Assembly: GCA_036924835.1 (NCBI GenBank)
Contig: JBAGRR010000001.1
Coordinates: 5,285,001 to 5,349,000 of the forward strand
Direction: 5' to 3'
Length of the DNA: 64,000 bases
Source of the DNA: Nitrobacteraceae bacterium AZCC 1564
Lineage (GTDB): Bacteria > Pseudomonadota > Alphaproteobacteria > Rhizobiales > Xanthobacteraceae
The notes beneath the pieces were generated by a model. It did not search any database and was not told the DNA's origin. It saw only the letters and a program-made list of their open reading frames with translations. Both the position numbers and the translations under genes were made by a program. Shown here piece by piece: positions 27,582 through 37,199 of this stretch. How positions within the stretch are numbered: the stretch's first letter is position 1; each line of letters begins with the position of its first letter.

Positions 27582-28631
27582 ATGTTGGTGTTGATGATGT
27601 TTGGAGTGACCCGTTCCTATCTGCCGCAGCTTGACGATGGGGCGGGGCAAAAAGCGGGGCACCCAAGCGCCATCTACCTCGTGCCGGCGCTGGCCGCGAT
27701 GCTTTACCCCTTCATTCTTCGTGCCTTCCATCATGCGGTGATCGATCCTTCTCTGCGATGGAGCGCGCCCTTCGTTCTCGCGGCCGCCTTCGCAGTTCCT
27801 GCGTCAGGTTTTGCATTTGCGATGCGCAAAGGATTGCCGGCGAGCATGCGAAGATTGGCTTTCGCGAGCGTTGTCGCGCCCACGTTGTTCGTGTTTCTGG
27901 GCGTTGTGCAGGCCTTGGTATCGAGTCCCTTGCCGGATGAGGTGCCCTGGCTCCTGATTTGGTCTGGACTGGCGATCTTGGCGTGGGTGCAATCGCGATC
28001 GGATGCGGACAAACCTCCCATCAAGGACATTGGATATTGGCGCGTGGCGCACGGGGTCAGCGGCGCGATCGTGATGCTCTATGTGTTGTTTCACGTCACC
28101 AACCATCTGTTCGGACTGATTGGCCCAGCAGCCCACGCGACTGTCATGAATCTCGGCCGCCATGTCTATCGTGCGCTGCTCATCGAGCCGCTGCTCGTCG
28201 TCCTTATGCTGTTCCAGGTCTGCAGCGGATTGCGCTTGGCCTGGCTATGGAGTGCACAGAGGGGTGATTTCTATCGCACGTTCCAGGTCGCATCAGGCTT
28301 CTATCTGGTCATATTCATCGTCGGCCATATGAACTCGGTGTTCGTGTATGCGCGCCGCTTTCTGGGAATTCCGACGGATTGGGCATTTGCGACCGGCGCT
28401 CCAACTGGCTTGATCTACGATGCCTGGAACATCCGGCTTTTCCCGCATTACGCGCTGGGCGTCTTCTTTGTTCTGACTCACCTCGCCTCGGGGCTTCGGG
28501 TTGTCCTGCTCGCTCATGGTGTGCGCGAACAAACCGCCGACCGCATATGGAATATCTGTGCCGGTTTCAGCCTCTTCATCGCTATCGCGATTATTGCCGG
28601 AATGTCCGGCGTTAGGCTGGCCTCGCAATAG
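27582..28631 (+). CDS. Multi-pass membrane protein with cytochrome b-like histidines
   Basis: 349 residues from ATG 27582 (a TTG at 27552 behind AGGAGG would add 10 residues). About nine hydrophobic helices. The second half (HGVSGAIVMLYVLFHVTNHL, then HVYRALLIEPLLVVLMLFQV, then FYLVIFIVGHMNSVFVYARR, then FPHYALGVFFVLTHLASGLR) has histidines spaced within helices as in SdhC/FrdC-like haem b subunits. No catalytic partner subunit lies nearby. The haem assignment is inference; I do not know the function. Confidence 0.5.
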   Translation: MLVLMMFGVTRSYLPQLDDGAGQKAGHPSAIYLVPALAAMLYPFILRAFHHAVIDPSLRWSAPFVLAAAFAVPASGFAFAMRKGLPASMRRLAFASVVAPTLFVFLGVVQALVSSPLPDEVPWLLIWSGLAILAWVQSRSDADKPPIKDIGYWRVAHGVSGAIVMLYVLFHVTNHLFGLIGPAAHATVMNLGRHVYRALLIEPLLVVLMLFQVCSGLRLAWLWSAQRGDFYRTFQVASGFYLVIFIVGHMNSVFVYARRFLGIPTDWAFATGAPTGLIYDAWNIRLFPHYALGVFFVLTHLASGLRVVLLAHGVREQTADRIWNICAGFSLFIAIAIIAGMSGVRLASQ

Positions 28632-28803
28632 AGCGTGCTGACGAGCGCTCGTCATTTTCTGACTCATTCTGACTCAATAATTTTGCTTCTCGCACGAAGC
28701 GGCCAGCCGCCCTGCGGGAACGATCTGCGCCTGGCGGTCGTCAACGCAAAAGGACACTTCTGAAGGTCATAAAAGCACGTTAGGTTGCGCGTCCAGAAAA
28801 GGG

Positions 28804-28905
28804 CTAAAGCGCGATGAGATCAGGATGAATCATCATCGCGCTTTAGGTTATTGTTTGAGCATGATCTTTTCGGAAAACCGCTGCACACTTTTCCGGATCA
28901 TGCTC
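28804..28905. repeat. Two-hairpin intergenic element common in bradyrhizobia
   Basis: First hairpin: CTAAAGCGCGATGA (28804-28817) with TCATCGCGCTTTAG (28833-28846), exact. Second: GAGCATGATC (28857-28866) with GATCATGCTC (28896-28905), exact, with inner GGAAAA/TTTTCC also pairing. I recall this as a widespread intergenic repeat in Bradyrhizobium and related genomes. Its last bases CTC join directly to the CTAG of the next element. Confidence 0.75.
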
Positions 28906-28980
28906 TAGTGTCCCGAATCCAAAGTTCGCCTGATTGTGCAGCGCGCTCTGTAGCGAACTTTGGATTCGAGAGAACACTAG
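28905..28980 (+). repeat. CTAG palindromic element (arms GAATCCAAAGTTCGC)
   Basis: Starts CTAGTGTCCC, ends GAACACTAG. The arms at 28915-28929 and 28953-28967 are exact complements. It abuts the preceding two-hairpin element with shared bases, which suggests insertion at an existing CTAG. Confidence 0.9.
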
Positions 28981-29011
28981 GAAATTTATGATTCTTTTAT
29001 GATTCTGGTGT

Positions 29012-29075
29012 GTTCAGAAGTTCGCTGGAAGGACTCGCAGGAAAAATCGGGCGAACTTCTGAACCACCACGCTAG
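29012..29075 (+). repeat. CTAG palindromic element, Q-like, left end worn
   Basis: The arms GTTCAGAAGTTCGC (29012-29025) and GCGAACTTCTGAAC (29051-29064) are exact complements. The right end is CCACGCTAG; the left end has TTCTGGTGT in place of CTAGTGT. It lies 28 bases before the VOC gene and so may be in its leader. Confidence 0.8.
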
Positions 29076-29103
29076 TGGTGGCTTAACAGGGAAGGGACAT
29101 GCA

Positions 29104-29577
29104 ATGGCCAAAAACACGATTTGCCTCTGGTACGACAAGGACGCCGAGGCCGCGGCGCGCTTCTACGCGGAGGTCTTTCCTGACAGTGCAGTGAAATCCG
29201 TCTTTCGTGCCCCCAGCGACTATCCGTCCGGCAAAGCGGGCGATGTGCTGACGGTTGAATTCACCGTCGCCGGAATTCCTTGTGTCGGTCTGAACGGCGG
29301 TCCTGTGTTCAGTCACAATGAAGCCTTCTCGTTCCAGATCGCCACCGACGATCAGGAAGAGACCGATCGGTACTGGAATGCCATCATCGGCAATGACGGG
29401 CAGGCGAGCGCGTGCGGCTGGTGCAAAGACAAGTGGGGCGTCTCCTGGCAAATCATCCCGCGTGTGCTGACTGAGGCACTGTCGGCCGGCGGCGCTGAAG
29501 CCAAGCGCGCGTTCGACGCGATGATGGGCATGACAAAGATCGACGTTGCCGCGATCGAGGCCGCGCGGCGCGGCTGA
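29104..29577 (+). CDS. VOC family protein (PhnB / 3-demethylubiquinone methyltransferase-like fold)
   Basis: 157 residues from ATG 29104. TICLWYDKDAEAAARFYAEV, then DVLTVEFTVAGIPCVGLNGG, FSFQIATDDQEETDRYWNAI, CGWCKDKWGVSWQIIPRVL and a terminal MMGMTKIDVAAIEAA match the PF06983 type of the glyoxalase/VOC superfamily, which is common and mostly uncharacterised. Palindromic repeats flank it on both sides (29012-29075 and 29673-29998). Confidence 0.85.
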   Translation: MAKNTICLWYDKDAEAAARFYAEVFPDSAVKSVFRAPSDYPSGKAGDVLTVEFTVAGIPCVGLNGGPVFSHNEAFSFQIATDDQEETDRYWNAIIGNDGQASACGWCKDKWGVSWQIIPRVLTEALSAGGAEAKRAFDAMMGMTKIDVAAIEAARRG

Positions 29578-29672
29578 GCTTCCTCTGTTCAATCGCGCGA
29601 TGAACGTGCGAACAGCCTCGAACTGTCGGGCCTGGCAGGTTCGAACCGATCATGTCGCTCGAGGCGGGACAC

Positions 29673-29998
29673 GAGTGCCGCGGATTTGAAGTTCTTCCGC
29701 GTGAAGCCGCAAGTGCGATGAAGAACTTCAAATCCAAAAGCGGCACTCAAATCATAGGTTTGCTAGTGTCCCTTTGATTCCGAAGATCGCATCCGAGCAA
29801 GCCGCAAGCCTGCGAACTTCGGAATCGGGACACGAGTGCCGCGGATTTGAAGTTCTTCCAAGTGAAGCCGCAAGCTCGATGAAGAACTTCAAATCCAAAA
29901 GCGGCACTCAAATTATAAGCTTGCTAGTGTCCCTTTGATTCCGAAGTTCGCATCCAAGCAAGCCGCAAGCCTGTGCGAACTTCGGAATCGGGACACTA
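29673..29998 (+). repeat. Tandem duplication of a D+P palindrome pair (period 161)
   Basis: Two consecutive modules, 29673-29833 and 29834-29998. Each has a D element (arms GGATTTGAAGTTCTTC and GAAGAACTTCAAATCC, outer GTGCCG/CGGCAC) and a P element (CTAGTGTCCC, arms GATTCCGAAGTTCGC and GCGAACTTCGGAATC). The first P copy has one changed base in its left arm (AGATCGC). The last CTAG (29996-29999) supplies the stop codon of the cyclase gene on the minus strand. Confidence 0.92.
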
Positions 29999-31597
29999 GA
30001 TCCGGCTCAAGAAGAACGTCTCAAGGTTGCCTTTGCCCTTCACGTCTATGCTGCCGCGTGGCTCCAGCGCGAAGCGACCGACGAGGTGACGGGCAGTGTC
30101 CTCGGACACATGGATTCGATTGGGCAGAGAATAGGCCTCGAGCCGGCTGGCGACGTTTACAGTATCGCCCCATACGTCGTAGACGAAGCGGTGCGTGCCG
30201 ATGATTCCGGCAACCACGGGACCGGCATGTATGCCGATCCGGATTTGCAAGGCCGAGCCGAAATGGCCGTTGACGCGCTCCAGCCGATCGATCATCCCGA
30301 GCGCCATTTTGGCGGTCGCTGTGAACGGATCGGGGTTCGGATCGGGCAAGCCGGCGACGGCCATGTAGGCATCGCCGATGGTCTTGATCTTCTCGACACC
30401 GAGCTCGCGGGCCAGCGCGTCGAACTCCGAGAACAGCCGGTTCAAATAGGCGACGATCGCCGCAGCGGGGGTCCGTGCCGAATGCTCGGTGAAGCCCACC
30501 AGATCGGCGAACAGAACGCACACGCCCTCGAAGCGGTCGGCAATCATGACTTCGCCCTGGTTCAAGCGGCCAATCACCTGTCTTGGCAGGATGGTGAACA
30601 GCAGCCGCTCGAACTTGGTGGTCTCGTCCTCAATGCGGCGTAGATACCTCTGCTCGCAATCGCGCCAGTGCTTCTTGTGCAAGCAAGCATTGATCCGCGC
30701 GCGCAGCAGCACCGGGTCGAACGGCTTCGGCAGATAGTCCTCGGCCCCGGCCTGGATGCAGCGGACGGCGCTTGCAGTCTCCGCCAGGGCCGTGATCATG
30801 ATGACCGGAACGCGACGCAGCCGCTCATCGGCTTTCATACGCACCAGCACCTCAAACCCGTTGATATCCGGCATCATCAAATCGAGCAGGACGAGATCGA
30901 ACTCATTGTCGGCGAGCGCCTGCAGCGCCTGCCGGCCGCCAGCCACCGAAACAACGCGATGGCCATCGCGGGTCAGTCGGCGCGACAACAGATCACGGTT
31001 GGCCTCGATGTCATCCACGACGAGAATAGAGCCGGTCTCGGTAAGTGCATCCGGCTCAAGCCGGATCGGCCCGAGGCTGCGCATCAGGTCGCTGACCATA
31101 AGCGCGCCGCTCTGATCAGAGGCCAGGGTCGTGTCCTCGACATCGATGGCGAATCGCACGATGTGATCGAAACGCTGCAGCAGGTCGGTGGCTGCCGCCA
31201 GCAGGCGATCGAAATCTGCCTGCAGCGAGTCGCTCGAGAAATTGGCGACGTCCTCGCGCAGCATCTCGCCATAGCCTTTGATCGCGTTGAGGGGCGTGCG
31301 CAGTTCGTGACGCAGTTGCTGCTCCTGCGTGGCGGCTGCCGGGCCGGATGGACTCTTGGCGTCGTTCTTGGTGTGATCGCCGTCCACCAGCCGGTCGACC
31401 TTGTTGGAGAGATCGCGCGCAGCGCCGAGGATGCGGTTCACATCCGGGAGAATGTCTGTGCGCCCGTTCCGGGACGCCTCTTCATGCAGGATCTCTGCAT
31501 AGCCGAGCAGGGCGCTCACCGGGGCCAGCAGTTCCTGGCGAAGATGGGCGAGCCGAATGCGCCAGGCGCGCGCGCTGTCGGTGTCAATGATGCTCAT
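29996..31597 (-). CDS. DHp-receiver-class III adenylate/guanylate cyclase fusion
   Basis: 533 residues from the ATG at 31597, overlapping the upstream kinase gene by 14 bases. Residues 10-130 hold two DHp-like helices: a degenerate one without His ([19 protein letters not shown]) and one with the phospho-acceptor His ([19 protein letters not shown]). No histidine-kinase ATPase domain follows. A receiver domain comes next ([49 protein letters not shown]), then a class III cyclase with both metal Asp ([26 protein letters not shown]) and the [14 protein letters not shown] transition-state residues. Lys and Asp at the base-specifying positions favour ATP, so cAMP is the expected product. The stop codon lies in a palindromic repeat. 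Confidence 0.85.
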   Translation of the reverse strand: MSIIDTDSARAWRIRLAHLRQELLAPVSALLGYAEILHEEASRNGRTDILPDVNRILGAARDLSNKVDRLVDGDHTKNDAKSPSGPAAATQEQQLRHELRTPLNAIKGYGEMLREDVANFSSDSLQADFDRLLAAATDLLQRFDHIVRFAIDVEDTTLASDQSGALMVSDLMRSLGPIRLEPDALTETGSILVVDDIEANRDLLSRRLTRDGHRVVSVAGGRQALQALADNEFDLVLLDLMMPDINGFEVLVRMKADERLRRVPVIMITALAETASAVRCIQAGAEDYLPKPFDPVLLRARINACLHKKHWRDCEQRYLRRIEDETTKFERLLFTILPRQVIGRLNQGEVMIADRFEGVCVLFADLVGFTEHSARTPAAAIVAYLNRLFSEFDALARELGVEKIKTIGDAYMAVAGLPDPNPDPFTATAKMALGMIDRLERVNGHFGSALQIRIGIHAGPVVAGIIGTHRFVYDVWGDTVNVASRLEAYSLPNRIHVSEDTARHLVGRFALEPRGSIDVKGKGNLETFFLSRI

Positions 31598-34082
31598 GGC
31601 CGCTCCGCGCTCTCGCGCCGGGCGGTGGTACCAGTTCGTCAAGCGCCGCCAGCACGGCCTTGCCGCTGTATTCGCCCTTGTGCACCAAATGCTGGACTTG
31701 GCCGTTAAGCCGCGCGCGATCATCGGCAGTCAGTGTCTTTGCGGTGACGACGATGATCGGGATGCGCTGCCAGCGGGATTCGGCGCGCACCCGTGCGATG
31801 AATTCGAACCCGTCCATCTCGGGCATCATCAGATCGAGCAGAATTGCGTCGGGTAAAGCCTCGTTCAAGCGCTCAAGACCAACCCGACCATTCTCTGCTT
31901 CCGTGACCCTGCAATCGATCTGCCGCAAGGCGCGCCCGATCAGCTCGCAGGTCGGCGGATCATCCTCGACGATCAACACGTGCCGTGGTGCACCCCTTGG
32001 GCAGCACTTCTCAACCGCACGGACCAGTCTGTCGCGATCGATCGGCTTGACCAGGTAATCGGCGGCGCCGAGCGAGAATCCGATGCTCTGGTTGTCGACG
32101 ATCGTGACCATGATCACGGGAATTTCGGCGAGCGCCGCATCTTCCTTGATGGCGCTGAGCACGGCCCAGCCATCCATCTGCGGCATCAGAGCGTCGAGCG
32201 TGATGACATCGGGGTGCAGCGCGCGGGCGAGCTGCATCGCCTCTTCGCCGCTGGCAGCCATGCGAACAGCGTAGCCACCGCGCTGCAGGTGTCGGCGCAG
32301 CAGCTCCCGCGCGTTGGGATCATCATCGACCACGAGAACGATCGGCGCATGCTCGGGTTCGGTGACCTGCGGACCTTCGGCACTCTGCTCTGTCGCCGAA
32401 ACCGCAGTGTCCGATACAGCGCGTGTCCCCGCCGGCAGACGAACCACGAAGGTCGTGCCCTTGCCAGCTTCGCTGCTCAGCATCACATCGCCGCCCATCA
32501 ATCGGCAGAAGCTCTTGGTGAGGGCGAGGCCCAGCCCGGTGCCGCCATAGGTGCGGGTGGTGGAGCTGTCGGCCTGAGTGAAAGCCTCGAACACCTTGGC
32601 CTGCTGATCTGGCGTCATGCCGATACCGGTATCGCGCACCTGAAATTCGATCGTGTCGAGAGCTTCGTTCGTATCGCGGAGCGCGGTCAGCGTGATGGTC
32701 CCGTTCCGTGTGAACTTGCAGGCATTGCTGAGAAGGTTGAACAGGATCTGCCGCACCTTGGTCAGATCGCTGTGAATCGTGCCGACCTCGTTGGCGCAGT
32801 TGACCACGAGATCGTTGCCAGTCTTCCTGGCCAACGCGGTGACGGCCGCCGCGACGCTTTCGATGATGGGCCGAAGCTCGAAGGTCTCGAGATAGAGTGT
32901 CATCTTGCCGGCCTCGATCTTGGAAAGATCGAGGACGTTGTCGATCAGGCCGAGCAGATGCTTGCCGGCATCCTGGATCTTGCTGAGATCCGACATCTCC
33001 GACTCGCGTCCGGCGTTCTGGGCGTCCTCGAACAGGATCTCGCTGTAACCGATGATCGCGTTCAAGGGCGTGCGCAGCTCATGGCTCATGCTGGCGACGA
33101 AGTCCGACTTCGCGCGGGTCGCTTGCTCGCTCACCCAAATCGCCTTGTGCAGCTCGCCTTCCATGCGCTTGCGGTCGCTGATGTCGGCGAGGCCCGTGAT
33201 CATCGCCGGGCGCCCTTCGAACTGGACACGCTGCGAGGCGATGAGCGCCCAGAACTCTTCGCCTCCATCCCGTCTGAGCAGCATCTCCCTGCCCTCCACA
33301 TGGCCATGGTCGGTGAGTGCGCCCATGAAGCGCTCGCGATGCTGCGGGTCTGCATAAAGAGTTTTCGCTTGCCGGCCCAGGGCAGACGAAGCTTCGATCC
33401 CGAACATTTCAGTGAAGCGTTGATTGACATACCGGATGACCCCGTCGTCGAAGGTGACGATCAGCACTGCCATCGGCGCGGCCTCGGCAATGACGCGTAG
33501 CCGCTGCTCGCTCTCCTGGATTGCCTGCTCCGCCTGCTTCAGGTCAGTGATGTCGGCGTAGGTCGCGACCGTGCCGCCGTCGTAGGTTTTGCGCTCATTG
33601 ATCTGGATCCAGCGTCCGTCGGAGCGGCGTTGAACATGCGTGCCCTTGGGATCGCGATGCCGGGCCAGACGTTCCGCGACCCAGGTCTCGACATCCGCCT
33701 CCGCGTCGCGGATCTCGCCGCCCGCGACTGCATTGCGGATGATCGTTTCGAACGATATGCCCTGATTGATACTGGCGGTGCCGTGCATGTCCCGGTAGCG
33801 CCCGTTGTATATCACCAGCTTGTCGTCGGCATCGTAGAGCGAGAAACCCTCCGAGATGCTCTCGATCGCGTCGATCAGCCGGCGCTGGGCTTCCGTTGCC
33901 TTGTCGCGTGCCTCCGACAGCTCCGTCGAGCTCAGCTCCAGAGAGCGCTCGAGCATCGCCCGATCGTTATCTAAATCGGCGTATGCGGCGTCCACGGCTG
34001 CCACGAAACGCTGCAGCGCAGCCGGGACGTCGTCCTCGACACCGAGGTGCTTTTTGAGCTGGCGTCGTAGCAGCCTGTGCAT
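31584..34082 (-). CDS. Soluble hybrid histidine kinase, PAS-PAS-HisKA-HATPase-REC-REC
   Basis: 832 residues from the ATG at 34082, 17 bases after the FIST gene. No membrane helix. The order is: N-terminal coiled coil (to about 70); PAS ([20 protein letters not shown]); a second PAS ([20 protein letters not shown]); HisKA ([20 protein letters not shown]); HATPase ([46 protein letters not shown]); receiver 1 ([31 protein letters not shown]); receiver 2 ([34 protein letters not shown]). All phosphorylation residues are present. Probable partners are the FIST sensor and the DHp-REC-cyclase. Confidence 0.93.
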   Translation of the reverse strand: MHRLLRRQLKKHLGVEDDVPAALQRFVAAVDAAYADLDNDRAMLERSLELSSTELSEARDKATEAQRRLIDAIESISEGFSLYDADDKLVIYNGRYRDMHGTASINQGISFETIIRNAVAGGEIRDAEADVETWVAERLARHRDPKGTHVQRRSDGRWIQINERKTYDGGTVATYADITDLKQAEQAIQESEQRLRVIAEAAPMAVLIVTFDDGVIRYVNQRFTEMFGIEASSALGRQAKTLYADPQHRERFMGALTDHGHVEGREMLLRRDGGEEFWALIASQRVQFEGRPAMITGLADISDRKRMEGELHKAIWVSEQATRAKSDFVASMSHELRTPLNAIIGYSEILFEDAQNAGRESEMSDLSKIQDAGKHLLGLIDNVLDLSKIEAGKMTLYLETFELRPIIESVAAAVTALARKTGNDLVVNCANEVGTIHSDLTKVRQILFNLLSNACKFTRNGTITLTALRDTNEALDTIEFQVRDTGIGMTPDQQAKVFEAFTQADSSTTRTYGGTGLGLALTKSFCRLMGGDVMLSSEAGKGTTFVVRLPAGTRAVSDTAVSATEQSAEGPQVTEPEHAPIVLVVDDDPNARELLRRHLQRGGYAVRMAASGEEAMQLARALHPDVITLDALMPQMDGWAVLSAIKEDAALAEIPVIMVTIVDNQSIGFSLGAADYLVKPIDRDRLVRAVEKCCPRGAPRHVLIVEDDPPTCELIGRALRQIDCRVTEAENGRVGLERLNEALPDAILLDLMMPEMDGFEFIARVRAESRWQRIPIIVVTAKTLTADDRARLNGQVQHLVHKGEYSGKAVLAALDELVPPPGARARSGHEHH

Positions 34083-34099
34083 CCGGACCCCCGTGACGT

Positions 34100-35239
34100 T
34101 CAGACCTCGGCGAAAGTCGTGATGGTCATGGTTTGATTGTGCAGGCGGCACTCGCCACCATGCATGAAGGGGCAAAGCTCGCCGTACGAGTAAAACCCGG
34201 AAAGCTTGGTATCCGTCCCGAAGACATTTCGGATTGCTTCGATTTCTTCCTCGGTGCGCTGCTTCATCACAAGCTTGCGGCCGACACAGCTCACCAGAAT
34301 TGCAAGATCCGGCCGCCTGTCGCCCAGCCCGCTGAGGCTGGCCTTGGCGGCGCCCGTCGCGCCGTCGACCAGATCGTCAACATTGGTCTTCATCAACTGC
34401 GCCGTTCCGCCCTGCGGGAGGTCACCGGCGAACGTCATTGACTTGTTCTGCTCGTCCACAGACAGGACGGTCCGGACGACACCCTGGCCGCCCTTGGCCT
34501 CGGCAACCAGGATCGGGAAGAGCAGGGCGGAGCTTGGCAACTGGTCGGCATGCGAGCCCAGGTATGATTTATAGAGATCCAGCGCTGACCGCTCGTCCAG
34601 CTCATAGAGGATGTTGCCCTCGGCCCGCGTGATCGTGCGTACCGGCCCGAATGAGACCCAGCCGCCCATCGATCCGTAGCCGATGCGCAAGTCGTCGCCA
34701 TACAAACCGACCGCTCCTACGCGCTGGGGCCCCACAGCATTGTCGGCAATGACCCAAGTCTCTGCGAACTTTGTTCCATCGCCGGAAAGGCCGCCAGTGA
34801 TCGACACGCCCTCCGAGACGCCGCCCGCAAGACCACGCGCCAGGTCGGAGCCATTCACGTGCAAGCCGTCCGAAAGCACGAATACATGGCGCAACGAGGG
34901 ATCGCTCAACATCTGCGCGAGCTCCTTGCCGACGTTGTAGCTGGCCTTCGCCTCACCAATCGTAGCAGAAGCGGAACGCAGGCGCGTATGCTCGAAGTCG
35001 ACAAGGGTGGCAGTCACGGAATCGTCGACGACCGCGTCGCCAAGAATCTCGCCGGACGTCGAGCAACCAAGCATGGCGGCCCCTTTGAAGTGGTCGCGCA
35101 GCTCGCCCACAAGATCGCCGTTCTGCATCAGTGATCTGGCGCCGAAAACGAACACGACACTTTGTTGTCCGGCTTCACCAGCAGGCAAATTCGGTCGCCA
35201 CCCGTCGCTTTGGGACCATTTGTACTGAGCCGTTTTCAT
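34100..35239 (-). CDS. FIST domain sensor protein (NosP-like candidate)
   Basis: 379 residues after a GGGAGGAAAC binding site. The FIST N-domain ([57 protein letters not shown]) and FIST C-domain ([51 protein letters not shown]) are complete. FIST proteins are predicted small-ligand sensors; a subgroup called NosP binds haem and nitric oxide and is commonly encoded next to a hybrid histidine kinase, as here. Haem binding cannot be shown from sequence alone. Confidence 0.85.
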   Translation of the reverse strand: MKTAQYKWSQSDGWRPNLPAGEAGQQSVVFVFGARSLMQNGDLVGELRDHFKGAAMLGCSTSGEILGDAVVDDSVTATLVDFEHTRLRSASATIGEAKASYNVGKELAQMLSDPSLRHVFVLSDGLHVNGSDLARGLAGGVSEGVSITGGLSGDGTKFAETWVIADNAVGPQRVGAVGLYGDDLRIGYGSMGGWVSFGPVRTITRAEGNILYELDERSALDLYKSYLGSHADQLPSSALLFPILVAEAKGGQGVVRTVLSVDEQNKSMTFAGDLPQGGTAQLMKTNVDDLVDGATGAAKASLSGLGDRRPDLAILVSCVGRKLVMKQRTEEEIEAIRNVFGTDTKLSGFYSYGELCPFMHGGECRLHNQTMTITTFAEV

Positions 35240-35271
35240 GATTGTTTCCTCCCGTCGTCCGTTCGGAACTT

Positions 35272-35294
35272 GAACGTTAGAATCGGACCGCTAG
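35272..35294 (-). repeat. Half copy of the F-type CTAG element
   Basis: GAACGTTAGAATCGGACCGC then TAG, the right arm and right end of the elements at 51618 and 53024 with one changed base near the end. CTAG 35291-35294 supplies the stop codon of the receiver gene. Confidence 0.65.
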
Positions 35295-35662
35295 CGCGCA
35301 GCCGCGAGCAGCGTCTGGATCTTGCCCAGCAGCCTTTGCAGCTCGATCGGTTTGGTGTCGTAGTCGTCGCAGCCGGCCTGGAGGGCCTGTTCCCGGTCGG
35401 TCGCCATGGCATGTGCTGTGAGTGCGATGATGGGGATCTTGCACAGTTCGGGCGTGGCCTTGATCCGGCGCGTCGCCTCCCAGCCGTCGATCACCGGCAG
35501 GCTCATGTCCATCAGGATAAGATCGGGCTTGTCGCTCACCGCCATTGCGACGCCACGCGCCCCGTCCTCAGCAATGGCGACCTCGTAGCCGCCGCGCGCG
35601 AGACGCCGCGAGAGCATGTCGCGGTTCATCTCGTTATCTTCGATCAATAAAATCTTTGGCAT
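35291..35662 (-). CDS. Single-domain response regulator (DivK/CheY-like)
   Basis: 123 residues, receiver domain only: KILLIEDNEMNRDMLSRRL with the acidic pair, LILMDMSLPVIDGWEATRRI with the phospho-Asp, IIALTAHAMATDREQA with Thr, and YDTKPIELQRLLGKI with Lys. Being without output domain, it probably relays phosphate or binds a partner, here the hybrid kinase. It is first in the operon, 51 bases before the FIST gene. The stop codon comes from a half repeat element. Confidence 0.92.
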   Translation of the reverse strand: MPKILLIEDNEMNRDMLSRRLARGGYEVAIAEDGARGVAMAVSDKPDLILMDMSLPVIDGWEATRRIKATPELCKIPIIALTAHAMATDREQALQAGCDDYDTKPIELQRLLGKIQTLLAAAR

Positions 35663-35978
35663 CGCACAGCCTCGAGCCGGACTGTGAGCACTGCTTGCCC
35701 GGGACCGCCGGGTGGCCTTAATGGACGCCTAAAAAATCAGCTTAGCACTCAGGCTTGCCTGTCGCATCACAAAAGTGGCCCACCAACCGCACGCTTACAT
35801 TGAATGCGTTGCCGGTGCACTTCGCGCAATCCGAGCAATGGCAATAGGCGGCGAGGGCGGGGCTGCCAGCGACAACGGAGCGAACAGCGACGCGCAGGCA
35901 GTCTCCAAAGATTCTCTCCGTATGATTCCTCTGTGGAGTCTCGGCTATTTGTTCAAGCTGTCGTTATTCGAGCAGTCA
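35663..35978. other. Intergenic region, nothing recognised
   Basis: 316 bases between the receiver gene and the end of chrA, both on the minus strand. It must hold the promoter of the signalling operon. No clear terminator hairpin, repeat or small gene was seen. Confidence 0.4.
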
Positions 35979-37196
35979 TCAGATGAGCGTCATGGCTGTT
36001 CCCGCAGCGGCGCTGAAGGCGACGACGAGCAGCGGAGGCGCGCGCCAGACGACAAGCAAAACGAAGCCGACCAGCGCGATGCCGAAATCCTTCGGCGAAT
36101 GGATGGTCGTGGTCCACACCGGATCATAGAGTGCGGCGCCCAATATCCCTACGACTGCGGCGTTGACGCCGCGCATCATCGCCTGCGCGCCCGCGCGTCT
36201 TCGGAATGAATCCCAGAACGGCAGAACGCCGAGCAAGATGAGGATTCCTGGCAGGAAGATGCCGATGAGACCGAGCACCGCGCCTGCGAGTCCGTGAGGC
36301 TCTGCTTTAACGACCGTGCCGAGATAGGCAGCAAACGTGAAGAGCGGACCGGGTACGGCTTGCGCTGCTCCGTAGCCTGCAAGGAAAGCATCGTCGCTCA
36401 GCCAACCTGGCGCGACAAAGGCTTCGCGCAACAGCGGCAGCACGACATGCCCGCCGCCGAAGACGAGCGCGCCCGATCGATAGAACGCATCAAACAATGC
36501 CAGGCCGGACGATCCAGTCAGGCCGCGCAGCACTGGAAGTCCTGCCAGCAAAAGGAAAAAGGCGCTCAGCGTGACGAGCCCGGCCACGCGGGACACCGGC
36601 ATCTCCACATGTCCGGATGGCGCGGCCGCCTCGCTGCGGCAGAGCCACAGACCTGCAATTGCGCCGAGGGCAATGGCCGCAATCTGCGCGACCGATGATG
36701 AACTGAAGAGGATGATCAAAGCCGCCACGACAGCGACAGAGGCGCGCGTCCGATCGGGAGTAAGTGTGCGCGCCATACCCCAGACGGCTTGGGCCACAAT
36801 GGCCACCGCTGTCAGCTTCAGTCCGTGCAGCAGTCCGTCGGCGAGGGGACCGTTCAGCGCTGCCGCTCCATAGGCAAACAAAACGAGAAGCAACGCTGAA
36901 GGCAAGGTGAAGCCGGCCCACGCGGCGAGCGCGCCAAGATAACCGGCGCGCATCAATCCGATCGAGAAACCCACTTGGCTGCTCGCCGGGCCGGGTAAGA
37001 ATTGACACAAGCCGACGAGGTCCGCAAAGGCGTGTTCGTCGATCCATTTCCGGCGCACAACGAACTCTTCGCGGAAGTAGCCGATGTGAGCGATCGGACC
37101 GCCGAAACTGGTCACCCCCAGTTTGAAGAAGATGCGCAGAACCTCCGCCGGCGACCCCCGGACGGCGGCTGATGTTTCATCGTTGGCGATATCCAT
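35979..37196 (-). CDS. chrA: Chromate transporter
   Basis: 405 residues, the usual length of two-domain ChrA. It is an inner-membrane exporter of chromate. Each half has the family motif: IFFKLGVTSFGGPIAHIGYF near the start and SGALVFGGGHVVLPLLREAF in the second half; LCQFLPGPASSQVGFSIGL and GYGAAQAVPGPLFTFAAYLG are the paired PGP motifs. It starts 3 bases after the multicopper oxidase stop, so the two are one operon. Confidence 0.94.
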   Translation of the reverse strand: MDIANDETSAAVRGSPAEVLRIFFKLGVTSFGGPIAHIGYFREEFVVRRKWIDEHAFADLVGLCQFLPGPASSQVGFSIGLMRAGYLGALAAWAGFTLPSALLLVLFAYGAAALNGPLADGLLHGLKLTAVAIVAQAVWGMARTLTPDRTRASVAVVAALIILFSSSSVAQIAAIALGAIAGLWLCRSEAAAPSGHVEMPVSRVAGLVTLSAFFLLLAGLPVLRGLTGSSGLALFDAFYRSGALVFGGGHVVLPLLREAFVAPGWLSDDAFLAGYGAAQAVPGPLFTFAAYLGTVVKAEPHGLAGAVLGLIGIFLPGILILLGVLPFWDSFRRRAGAQAMMRGVNAAVVGILGAALYDPVWTTTIHSPKDFGIALVGFVLLVVWRAPPLLVVAFSAAAGTAMTLI

Positions 37197-37199
37197 GCG

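Noticed and set aside
29673..29998. Regularly spaced repeats that at first look like a CRISPR array
   Set aside because: The units are long palindromes in two alternating types with period 161, the stretches between arms are themselves repeated, there are no unique spacers, and no cas gene is in the window.
31980..33500. Long open frame (506 codons) opposite the hybrid kinase
   Set aside because: Antisense shadow of the HisKA/HATPase coding region; no recognisable domain of its own.
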